Source of the DNA: Bacillota bacterium
GTDB taxonomy: Bacteria; Bacillota; Clostridia; Oscillospirales; Acutalibacteraceae
Assembly (NCBI GenBank): GCA_023415895.1
Contig: JAEZJA010000199.1
Location: forward strand, 1-6,499
DNA length: 6,499 bases
Reading direction: 5' to 3'
Both the position numbers and the translations under genes were made by a program. Shown in pieces: positions 1 through 5,294 of this stretch (positions are counted from its first letter, which is position 1; every line of letters starts with the position of its first letter). A model generated the notes under the pieces. The model was not told the origin of the DNA. It searched no databases and saw only the letters and a program-made list of their open reading frames with translations.

Positions 1-1
1 C

Positions 2-130
2 ACCCTGCGGGATTTTCTAAGATTCGGTCAATTTAACGAACAGGAAAGTCAAGCCATACTCGGCGGCAACGCCGCGGCCATTCTTCAGGCCACTCCGGCT
101 TGTCAATGCGAGAAAGGCGGTTGCCAGTGA
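2..130 (+). CDS. Amidohydrolase-like protein, C-terminal end (partial)
   Basis: Only the last 42 codons are inside the window; the gene continues upstream. The visible residues include a short stretch reading ILGGNAAAIL, which resembles the C-terminal helix of TIM-barrel metal-dependent hydrolases of the amidohydrolase-2 type (PF04909), where 'ILGGNAxRLL' is common near the end. After that helix there is a short Cys-containing tail (three Cys in the last 12 residues or so) ending at TGA 128-130. None of the metal-binding residues of the family are visible, so substrate and activity cannot be judged. The stop codon overlaps the likely GTG start of the next gene in a GTGA arrangement, so the two are probably co-transcribed and translationally coupled. 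The family call rests on one motif and is moderate; the reading frame itself is secure because it runs in directly from the window edge with a coherent peptide. Confidence 0.6.
   Translation, partial: TLRDFLRFGQFNEQESQAILGGNAAAILQATPACQCEKGGCQ
113..120 (+). promoter_or_regulatory. Ribosome binding site that selects the GTG start of the HAD gene
   Basis: AAAGGCGG lies six bases before GTG at 127-129. The other in-frame candidates (TTG at 100, ATG at 106, TTG at 121) have no purine-rich site at a suitable distance. The site lies within the upstream coding sequence, which fits translational coupling. Confidence 0.55.
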
Positions 131-903
131 GTTTTTTATCAGGCAAAAAGGCATTTTTCTATGATCTAGACGGTACTCTCGCCGCTAACAACCAGCCACC
201 CTCCCCCCTAACCGTTCAAGCCATCCGTACAGCAAGGCAGCAAGGGCATCTGGTGTTTCTGTGTACCGGGCGCGCTCCCTGTCACGTCTACCCCTCCATT
301 ACGGAGATTGGCTTCGACGGCATTATCAGCGGTGCGGGCAGCTATGTGGTTGCGGGACGACAAATTCTATACAAACAGGTACTTCCCCCTCCGCTTCTCA
401 AACGCATTATGCAATTCTATCTGGACAATGGCTATGCCTGCGTTTTGGAGGGGGTGCAAAGCCTTTATGCCATCCATCCCGACAGGCCTTGGCTCGAAAA
501 CTGGCCTGTCATCACGCATGCGGATGCCTTTACTCCTGGCATGGGGAACTACGCAGGGCAAGAGGTTCTCAAGTTCACCGCCTATCGTGTTTCGGCACAA
601 CAAAATCGGGAGCTCTTTTCGCCCGATCTGGACGTCATCGACCACGGTCCCTATTTGGAGATCGTCCCCGCAGGCTGCTGCAAATCCGACGGCATGCGCC
701 GCGTTCTCGAATGGGCAGGTCTGACACGTACCGATTCTGTTGCCTTTGGGGACAGCCGCAACGATCTGGACATGCTTTCCTATGCGGGAACGGGTGTTGC
801 GATGGGCAATGCCCCCGACGATGTCAAGCAAGTGGCCGATCTTGTTGCCCCTTCCTTTTCCCAAGACGGTGTCGCACACGAAATGCAGCGCTGGATTTCC
901 TGA
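127..903 (+). CDS. Cof-type HAD-IIB family phosphatase
   Basis: Predicted cytosolic haloacid-dehalogenase superfamily phosphohydrolase of the Cof/YidA-like class (258 aa, within the usual 250-290 range), acting on small phosphorylated metabolites through an aspartyl-phosphate intermediate and Mg2+. Counting from the GTG start, all four HAD motifs are visible. Motif I is DLDGT with nucleophile D13 and acid/base D15. Motif II is T47 in LCTGRA. Motif III is K186 in CCKSDG. Motif IV is G208-D209-x-x-N212-D213. The long insert between motifs II and III (about residues 75-180) is the C2-type cap expected for HAD-IIB. The GTG start is preferred because it has a good ribosome binding site and a 4-base overlap with the preceding stop; ATG at 106 would add seven residues. 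The substrate cannot be told from sequence, since members of this class are broad and redundant. It leads a same-strand run with the VanZ/GtrA, protease and tadA genes. Confidence 0.93.
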   Translation: MSFLSGKKAFFYDLDGTLAANNQPPSPLTVQAIRTARQQGHLVFLCTGRAPCHVYPSITEIGFDGIISGAGSYVVAGRQILYKQVLPPPLLKRIMQFYLDNGYACVLEGVQSLYAIHPDRPWLENWPVITHADAFTPGMGNYAGQEVLKFTAYRVSAQQNRELFSPDLDVIDHGPYLEIVPAGCCKSDGMRRVLEWAGLTRTDSVAFGDSRNDLDMLSYAGTGVAMGNAPDDVKQVADLVAPSFSQDGVAHEMQRWIS

Positions 904-947
904 CTGGAATGGCTTGCGTATTATGACAATAAAAAGGATACAATATC

Positions 948-1832
948 ATGAGTAATGAAGTGATGGATTACAAGCCCCGAAAACAATGTCTGCTCTGGCT
1001 CTCCTCTCTACTCTGGGCGGTCGGCGTCGCTATTTTTTCGCTGCTTCCCGGAGCGACCGCGCAAGCGCTGTATTCACAGGGCATCGACTGGATGGACAAG
1101 TTTGTACGGCTGCTGTTTTCCGACGAGGTCTCTTCCTCCGTCGCGCCGCTGCTTGCCCCCCTTGTTTTGATGGTGTTCGGCCTATGTGGCTTCGGCGGGT
1201 TTTCACTTCTTCTGTGGCTTGCTTTAAGTGCCCGCGGCCTGCGCAATCGCCACGCGCTGGTACTGACGCTCGCGAGCACCGCGCTGCTGGCTGTCATTAC
1301 TGAAATGCTGCAGCTTCTCGTGGTGACCCGCATTACGCAGGTGGCCGATTGGGCAATCAAAATGGCTTGTGGCATTTTCGCCCTGGCCTGCATCTGGCTT
1401 TGCCAATGGTTGTGGAACAGCCATCCCCGCATCTTCAATAAGGAAATTATCACTTATGTTGTCTTCGGTGTGATCACAACGCTGGTCAACATGGTGTCTT
1501 TCGGATTCTTCTTTAATATCTTAGGCGTGCATAACCTCATCAGCAATGCCATCGCTTGGGTAATTGCTGTTCTGTTTGCCTATTTTGTGAATAAACTGTT
1601 TGTATTCCACTCTCACACCGAAACGCTCGCGCAGGTTGCACGCGAGTTCTGGCTGTTCATTGCCGCACGTGCTTTTTCTTTTGTCGTGGATGAATTGGGC
1701 ATGTGGCTGCTCGTCAATGTTCTCGCTGTCAACAGCGGCATTTCGAAAATTGCCGTCAACATCATTGTGATGATCATGAATTATTTTTTCAGCAAGGTCT
1801 TTATCTTTAAGCAGACCCAACCTTCGCGATAG
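948..1832 (+). CDS. VanZ-like/GtrA-like fusion membrane protein
   Basis: A 294-aa integral membrane protein with two recognisable halves. Residues about 12-155 carry four hydrophobic segments and end in a VanZ-type pattern: E119-x-x-Q122, then R128 and D134 followed by a Gly-rich helix. VanZ-like proteins are linked to low-level teicoplanin resistance and otherwise have unclear roles. Residues about 165-290 form a typical GtrA domain (PF04138) with four helices, including TYVVFGVITTLVN, an AYFVNKLFVF segment and a closing MNYFFSKVFIF. GtrA proteins are thought to flip or help transfer undecaprenyl-phosphate-linked sugars during decoration of surface polymers. Single-domain GtrA proteins are about 120-150 aa, so this one is double length. 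AAGGA at 934-938, nine bases before ATG, supports the start. It lies 44 bases after the HAD stop. An envelope glycan or lipid-carrier role is inferred; no glycosyltransferase gene is adjacent in the window. The GtrA call is strong, the VanZ call moderate. Confidence 0.85.
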   Translation: MSNEVMDYKPRKQCLLWLSSLLWAVGVAIFSLLPGATAQALYSQGIDWMDKFVRLLFSDEVSSSVAPLLAPLVLMVFGLCGFGGFSLLLWLALSARGLRNRHALVLTLASTALLAVITEMLQLLVVTRITQVADWAIKMACGIFALACIWLCQWLWNSHPRIFNKEIITYVVFGVITTLVNMVSFGFFFNILGVHNLISNAIAWVIAVLFAYFVNKLFVFHSHTETLAQVAREFWLFIAARAFSFVVDELGMWLLVNVLAVNSGISKIAVNIIVMIMNYFFSKVFIFKQTQPSR

Positions 1833-1874
1833 TCAAGTGCTATGGCCACCCGATTTGAAAGGACGTGACTTCCT

Positions 1875-2915
1875 ATGGCTCCGTATCCCGGCACCCCGTG
1901 GGATGCTCTGTGGCAGGCGCGCGATGCCCAGCGCCGTGCCCTGCGGCGGGATTCCAATCTGGTCGGCTGCATCACGCTCGTACTCACGGTATTGATGCAG
2001 TTTGTATTCTCTTTTCTTCTGATAACCCTCAACGCCATCGGCGTTGTGAATTTGCAGGTTTCCGAAATTTATTACGGCCTCAGCCTAGCCGGTTTTCTGC
2101 TTGTCTATGGACTGGCGTATTGTCTGGGTATGGGATTACCCGCACCGGTTGTATCCGCCATTGGACGCCGCCGCATTCATCCCTTCTCGCGTTTGGAAAA
2201 TCATCCCGCCGAGGATCGCCCGTTGTCCTTCCCCACAATCTTTTTCGGGCTTATGGCGGGGCTGGCCGTTTGTATTCTCGCCAACGTCGTCACGTCGTAT
2301 ATTGTCTATTTCTTAAGCATGTTCGGCATTCAGCCGCCCGAAATGCCCGAATATATTGACAAAACCGGCTTAGCCCTGCTGCTGAATGTGGTGATCTTTG
2401 CCGTGTTTCCGGCGATTCTGGAGGAAATGGTCTTCCGCGGATATGTGCTGCGCCTGCTGCGCCCCTATGGCGACGGGCTTGCCCTGATCATCTCCTCTTT
2501 GCTGTTCGCCCTCATGCACGGCAATATTTTGCAGATCCCCTTCGCCATGATCGTGGGTCTGGCCTGCGGTTATCTTGTCATCAAAACCGGGCGGGTTTGG
2601 ATGTCCATGGCGCTCCATTTTCTGAACAACCTGATGGCGACTCTGCTGACATATACCGGCCTGTACGCCGGTTCGGATGCAGTGAACACAAAGATGAACC
2701 TGTTTGTTTTCGCCATCATCGGACTGACCGGCCTGTTTGCGGTGGTTATCCTGTTTGCACTCAATGATCCGCTCACCCGCCGTACGGCACCGCGCCGCCA
2801 GAATCATCCTGCCCTGCTGACCACAGGGCAGCGTGCCGGCGCGGTGTTCTCCTCACCGGCTATGATCATCAGCATCGTCCTGTCGGTGGTATCGACCATC
2901 CTGACCACACAATGA
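1875..2915 (+). CDS. CPBP family intramembrane glutamic endopeptidase (CAAX/Abi type)
   Basis: A 346-aa polytopic membrane protein of the CPBP family (PF02517), related to Rce1-type intramembrane proteases. The three signature motifs are present in order: EEMVFR (E183, E184, R188), FALMH (F211, H215) and HFLNN (H248, N252). In the family the glutamates and histidines form the active site inside the membrane. Hydrophobic segments lie at about 29-58, 67-90, 121-149, 165-182, 201-215, 222-236, 241-262, 273-296 and 329-345. The N-terminal 28 residues are polar and basic and probably cytosolic. A basic linker (about 300-320) precedes the last helix, which lies outside the conserved core. Bacterial members have been linked to bacteriocin maturation or immunity and to regulated proteolysis, but the substrate here is unknown and no bacteriocin gene is visible nearby. 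AAAGGA at 1858-1863, eleven bases before ATG, supports the start. The stop abuts the tadA ribosome binding site. Confidence 0.92.
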   Translation: MAPYPGTPWDALWQARDAQRRALRRDSNLVGCITLVLTVLMQFVFSFLLITLNAIGVVNLQVSEIYYGLSLAGFLLVYGLAYCLGMGLPAPVVSAIGRRRIHPFSRLENHPAEDRPLSFPTIFFGLMAGLAVCILANVVTSYIVYFLSMFGIQPPEMPEYIDKTGLALLLNVVIFAVFPAILEEMVFRGYVLRLLRPYGDGLALIISSLLFALMHGNILQIPFAMIVGLACGYLVIKTGRVWMSMALHFLNNLMATLLTYTGLYAGSDAVNTKMNLFVFAIIGLTGLFAVVILFALNDPLTRRTAPRRQNHPALLTTGQRAGAVFSSPAMIISIVLSVVSTILTTQ

Positions 2916-2920
2916 GGAGG
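2914..2920 (+). promoter_or_regulatory. Ribosome binding site that selects the second ATG of tadA
   Basis: GAGGAGG begins inside the stop codon of the protease gene and lies six bases before ATG 2927-2929. The earlier in-frame ATG at 2912, which overlaps the protease stop as ATGA, has no comparable site upstream. The site therefore favours the downstream start while still tying tadA translation to the end of the protease gene. Confidence 0.7.
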
Positions 2921-2926
2921 GAAAGG

Positions 2927-3400
2927 ATGACCGGCACATTGTCTAGTGAAGACTGCATGCGGCAGGCGCTTGTACTTGCGCAGGAGGCGGCCGACGACGG
3001 CGAGGTTCCTGTGGGAGCGGTGGTTGTGCACCAAGGTGTCATCATCGGACGCGGACGCAACCGGCGGGAACAGTCCCGTAACGCGTTGGCACATGCCGAG
3101 GTGGAAGCCATCAACGACGCTTGCGCTACACGCGGCGGCTGGCGGCTGTTCGATTGCGAGCTGTATGTCACGCTGGAGCCATGCCCCATGTGCACAGGTG
3201 CCATTATCAATGCGCGGCTGGCACGTGTTGTATACGGCGCGCGGGATGCCAAGGCCGGGTCATGCGGTTCGGTGGTAAATTTGTTTGACCTGCCTTACAA
3301 TCATCACCCCGAATGCGAAGGTGGGCTGCTGGAAGACGAGTGTGCGGCACTGCTCAGCGACTTTTTCCGCCGCCTGCGGGAAGCCAGAAAAGATAGATAG
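2927..3400 (+). CDS. tadA: tRNA-specific adenosine deaminase TadA
   Basis: Cytosolic zinc enzyme that deaminates adenosine-34 of tRNA-Arg(ACG) to inosine so that one tRNA reads CGU, CGC and CGA codons. The 157-aa product matches the family's usual length of 150-170. It has the cytidine/deoxycytidylate deaminase-fold signature: H56-A57-E58 (zinc ligand and catalytic glutamate) and P85-C86-P87-M88-C89 (two zinc-ligand cysteines). Other TadA hallmarks are EVPVGAV near residue 26, NALAHAE, VYGARDAKAG, and a C-terminal DECAALLSDFFR nearly identical to the E. coli enzyme. The closeness to TadA argues against a guanine or cytosine deaminase. The start at 2927 is chosen for its strong ribosome binding site; an ATG at 2912 would add five basic residues (MRRER). 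It is the last gene of the + strand run and is followed 25 bases later by a strong hairpin. In B. subtilis the tadA homologue is followed by the SRP RNA and dnaX; neither appears here. Confidence 0.96.
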   Translation: MTGTLSSEDCMRQALVLAQEAADDGEVPVGAVVVHQGVIIGRGRNRREQSRNALAHAEVEAINDACATRGGWRLFDCELYVTLEPCPMCTGAIINARLARVVYGARDAKAGSCGSVVNLFDLPYNHHPECEGGLLEDECAALLSDFFRRLREARKDR

Positions 3401-3424
3401 GACACGCGCTCAACAAAAAATTGT

Positions 3425-3471
3425 CAAAGAATCCACCGAAAGCATATCATCTGCTTTCGGTGGATTCTTTG
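3425..3471. terminator. Strong hairpin terminator between converging tadA and the ferritin-like gene
   Basis: A perfect 20-bp inverted repeat, 3425-3444 pairing with 3452-3471, encloses a 7-base loop (TATCATC). The lower stem is A-rich on the left and T-rich on the right (AAAGA / TCTTT), as in intrinsic terminators with the U-tract in the stem foot. Read on the - strand, the hairpin is followed nine bases on by a six-T run (the A run at 3415-3420). It can therefore serve both tadA, which ends 25 bases before it, and the ferritin-like gene, which ends 64 bases away on the other strand. Confidence 0.85.
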
Positions 3472-3534
3472 TGTCTGTAAAGGCATCTTGCTTTCGTGCT
3501 TGTTTTGCTGAAGCTTCCCGAATGTTTCACCGCT

Positions 3535-4101
3535 TCAACCGGCATTTTTGACCTGCTCACACAATTTCATCAAAACGTCTTCATGATAGCGCTCGTCCAC
3601 AAGGATGCGGTCGAGGTTTGCCACCACATTTGTATCCTTGATCGTCTGTGCCTGTGCAGTGTATTTGCGGATGGCGGCCCGCTCTCCCTCGATAGCATTG
3701 AGCAGCATGGCATGGATATCCATGGGGTATAGATTGTGCTCGGGCGACCAATACACGTGTTTGTTGTTCTCAACCGACCATAGGCGGGGATTGGCACCCA
3801 GTTGCAGGGCTAGCTTACCAAAGATGTGCAGATGATGCATTTCGACCTGGCTGATCTTTTCAAAGCAGGTTGCTATTGACTCATATGCGGGGCTTAAAAT
3901 CAGGCTGTTGTAAAAATACGAGCTGATTGCATTCATTTCCGAATTTCTACTGGCCATATTGCTGAGCATCGCCCGGGCGTATTCCCGGTTGGGGCACTCT
4001 GCTTTGACCTCGGGATAGGGCAGCAGAACCTCATAGAGACACTCCGGCTTTTTGCATGCGGTAGGTCTTGGAGTACTTGACGATGAGTAGTGTATAGCCA
4101 T
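3535..4101 (-). CDS. Ferritin-like (rubrerythrin/Mn-catalase-like) two-metal helical-bundle protein
   Basis: A soluble, mostly helical protein of the ferritin-like superfamily (188 aa from ATG 4101). Four helices carry the expected two-metal ligands: E55 in helix 1 (SEMNAISSY); E87-x-x-H90 in helix 2 (VEMHHLH); E140 in helix 3 (GERAAIRKY); and E170-x-x-H173 in helix 4 (DERYHED). Such sites bind two Fe or Mn ions and serve in peroxide removal or metal handling. There is no C-terminal rubredoxin CxxC domain, so this is not a full rubrerythrin. It resembles small clostridial ferritin-like proteins that begin with an LPYP segment (here about residue 27). The N-terminal 25 residues are Ser/Thr/Lys-rich with two Cys and are probably outside the fold. 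Start choice is uncertain: ATG 4101, GTG 4104 and TTG 4116 are all in frame and none has a well-spaced ribosome binding site (AAGG sits only two bases before the ATG). It is divergent from the DUF421 gene. Exact activity is unknown. Confidence 0.85.
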   Translation of the reverse strand: MAIHYSSSSTPRPTACKKPECLYEVLLPYPEVKAECPNREYARAMLSNMASRNSEMNAISSYFYNSLILSPAYESIATCFEKISQVEMHHLHIFGKLALQLGANPRLWSVENNKHVYWSPEHNLYPMDIHAMLLNAIEGERAAIRKYTAQAQTIKDTNVVANLDRILVDERYHEDVLMKLCEQVKNAG

Positions 4102-4109
4102 CACCTTAC

Positions 4110-4144
4110 CATACAAAGTATTGGGGAACCCAATCCATTGTATG
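4110..4144. repeat. 35-base imperfect palindrome at the 5' end of the ferritin-like gene
   Basis: Outer arms CATACAA (4110-4116) and TTGTATG (4138-4144) are perfectly complementary. So are inner arms ATTGGG (4120-4125) and CCCAAT (4129-4134), which flank a 3-base centre. The spacers on each side are both three bases, so the element is exactly symmetric, with 14 of 17 positions paired. It starts nine bases upstream of ATG 4101 on the - strand. It could be an operator, an mRNA hairpin controlling translation, or the end of a small repeat element; the sequence does not decide among these. Confidence 0.6.
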
Positions 4145-4231
4145 ACCCACCTGCACGGACAGTGCCATTTTGTGCGACCATTCTAGGAAAGAAGGCGCAT
4201 AACTCATATTCTGCACACCATCCGCTTGACA

Positions 4232-4283
4232 AACCCTCATCCGAGCGGCGTTCGACGCTACCTTCCCCCAAGAGACAAGGCTT
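4232..4283. repeat. Degenerate copy of a probable dispersed palindromic intergenic repeat
   Basis: The segment reads CCCTCATCCG, then a small GCGT-TCG-ACGC hairpin (4247-4257), then ACCTTCCCCC and an imperfectly matching AAGAGACAAGGCTT. From memory, many gut Ruminococcaceae and related Firmicutes carry intergenic repeats of this layout (CCTCATCCG, a short variable hairpin, then CCTTCCCC paired with GGGGAAGG). Here the second hairpin is decayed: only the outer CCTT/AAGG still pairs. Its reverse strand yields the 'GEGSVERRSDEG'-like phantom peptide often produced by such repeats. Membership is inferred from memory, not from a search. Confidence 0.4.
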
Positions 4284-4433
4284 ATCCGAACGGTCAGCCA
4301 GCGGAAATGGCAGGCAGCAGGAGATAGACCTCGGCATACGCCTCTCCAATCGAAAATGGTCAAAACACGCGGCATACGGTTTACGAATAGGATACTTATT
4401 GTTTATTTATACAATTTGTTGTCATTTTTTATC

Positions 4434-4456
4434 GTATTTTGCTTGAAACAAAATGC
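4434..4456. promoter_or_regulatory. Small dyad, ATTTTG-N7-CAAAAT
   Basis: ATTTTG (4436-4441) and CAAAAT (4449-4454) pair perfectly around CTTGAAA. The stem extends by a T-G and a G-C pair to 4434 and 4456. A tandem GCTTAC (4455-4460 and 4464-4469) starts at the right arm. It lies about 110 bases upstream of the DUF421 start and could be an operator; it may equally be chance in AT-rich DNA. Confidence 0.25.
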
Positions 4457-4498
4457 TTACAACGCTTACCGTATTTCATTGGGCACATAAATCTAACC

Positions 4499-4527
4499 TG
4501 TGCTCATATTTCGCCCTTGAAAGCACA
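4499..4527. promoter_or_regulatory. Inverted repeat TGTGCT-N17-AGCACA upstream of the DUF421 gene
   Basis: Two perfect 6-base arms (4499-4504 and 4522-4527) separated by 17 bases, just before a TATAGA (4531-4536) and 39 bases upstream of the DUF421 start. The position would suit a dimeric repressor site or a leader hairpin, but no regulator family is recognised. Confidence 0.25.
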
Positions 4528-4565
4528 CCCTATAGAGAGCTTCGCATTGAGGGGGAAATGGCATC

Positions 4566-5276
4566 ATGTGGAAAGATATCGGTCAAGTGGCATTGACCGC
4601 CGTAGGGTCGTTTATCGTTTTGTTTTTACTTGCCAAGCTCATGGGCAATCGTGAAATGTCCCAGCTCAGCATGTTTGACTACATCAACGGTATCACAATC
4701 GGTTCGATTGCCGCCGAAATGGCAACCTCGCTTGAAAGTGATTTTCTAAAACCTCTGACCGCCATGATCATTTATGCCGGCCTGTCTGTTCTTCTTGCGC
4801 TGATCACCAACAAATTCATGAAAGTACGGCGATTCGTCGAAGGCACGGCCATGATTTTGTATGACAACGGCAAGCTGTATGAAAGCAATCTCAAAAAAGC
4901 TAAAATGGATTTGAGCGAGTTTTTGACTCTTTGCCGCAACAGCGGCTATTTTAACCTGGCCAATATTCAGACCGCCGTCATGGAGGCCAACGGAAAAATA
5001 AGCTTTCTACCCGTTTCGAAACAGCGTCCGGCGACGCCGCAGGATATGAACCTCAATCCCCCGCAGGAGAAGCTGGTGATCAACGTGGTTATGGACGGCA
5101 AAATACTGATGAAGAATTTGCAGGTGACAGGAAACGACACCCAATGGCTGAGCAAACAGCTCGATGCCCAGCATGTCAAACTGGCCGATGTCTTTTTGGC
5201 CACCTGTGACAGCAACAACAATCTCAGTGTTTACTGCAAAATAAAACAGGACAGCCCACCCACCGTCTTAGACTAA
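4566..5276 (+). CDS. DUF421 (YetF/YrbG-like) membrane protein
   Basis: A 236-aa protein of the DUF421 family (PF04239), at the family's usual length of 200-240. Three membrane segments are visible at about 8-25, 38-53 and 62-83. The middle region carries the family's conserved stretch, K24-LMGNRE then MSQLSMFDYINGITIGS, running into the second helix. From about residue 88 onward it is a soluble cytosolic domain with the usual order: an R/G/ILYDNGK strand, a DLSEFLTLCRNSGYFNLANI helix and strand, and an E-A-NGKISFLP strand. The C-terminal part (170-230) matches the second alpha/beta repeat seen in YetF-type proteins. Function is unproven; paralogues are common in spore formers, and some are associated with spore membrane operons. 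The start is supported by GAGGGGG at 4549-4555, ten bases upstream; an earlier ATG at 4558 is out of frame. It appears to be transcribed alone and ends 18 bases from the stop of the converging cyclase gene. Confidence 0.9.
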   Translation: MWKDIGQVALTAVGSFIVLFLLAKLMGNREMSQLSMFDYINGITIGSIAAEMATSLESDFLKPLTAMIIYAGLSVLLALITNKFMKVRRFVEGTAMILYDNGKLYESNLKKAKMDLSEFLTLCRNSGYFNLANIQTAVMEANGKISFLPVSKQRPATPQDMNLNPPQEKLVINVVMDGKILMKNLQVTGNDTQWLSKQLDAQHVKLADVFLATCDSNNNLSVYCKIKQDSPPTVLD

Positions 5277-5294
5277 AGCGGGCGCACAATCCTG

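Larger units (their letters stand above)
4145..4565. other. Intergenic region between divergent ferritin-like and DUF421 genes
   Basis: About 420 bases without a credible gene. Bases 4145-4380 have mixed composition and contain the degenerate repeat at 4232-4283. Short open frames here on both strands have no ribosome binding site or recognisable family. Bases 4381-4460 are AT-rich, with a TATACAAT box at 4408-4415 that resembles a -10 element but has no good -35 partner. Two dyads follow, at 4434-4456 and 4499-4527. A TATAGA at 4531-4536 could be a -10 for the DUF421 gene, again without a clear -35. GAGGGGG at 4549-4555 is the DUF421 ribosome binding site. No tRNA or known riboswitch fold was recognised. 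Confidence 0.6.

Noticed and set aside
261..926. Long overlapping open frames inside the HAD, membrane-protein and cyclase genes in other frames or strands
   Set aside because: They are shadows of genes with clear family motifs, have implausible Arg/Cys/Pro-rich compositions and no ribosome binding sites.
1875..2915. CPBP protease as part of a bacteriocin or abortive-infection system
   Set aside because: No precursor peptide, ABC exporter, toxin or phage-defence gene is next to it; the neighbours are housekeeping genes, so the defence reading has no support here.
3401..3534. SRP RNA (scRNA) downstream of tadA, as in Bacillus
   Set aside because: The space holds only the 47-base hairpin and about 60 plain bases; the conserved SRP Alu/S-domain sequences are not visible and there is no room for the long form.
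3509..3537. TGAAGC/GCTTCA inverted repeat as terminator of the ferritin-like gene
   Set aside because: Six-base stem with a 17-base loop and no T-run after it on the - strand; the hairpin at 3425-3471 is a far better candidate.
4381..4420. Promoter with TATACAAT as -10 for the DUF421 gene
   Set aside because: No -35 resembling TTGACA lies 16-18 bases upstream, and the start codon is about 150 bases away. AT-rich sequence makes such boxes common.
4101..4446. Short open frames on both strands in the divergent intergenic gap (for example 4106-4375 and 4101-4349 on -, 4090-4446 on +)
   Set aside because: They overlap one another, lack ribosome binding sites and known families, and cross the palindrome and the repeat-like segment. 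The peptides look like the phantom translations that dispersed intergenic repeats produce.
4517..4536. TTGAAA and TATAGA as a promoter pair for the DUF421 gene
   Set aside because: The spacer is only 8 bases, far too short for a sigma-70-type promoter.
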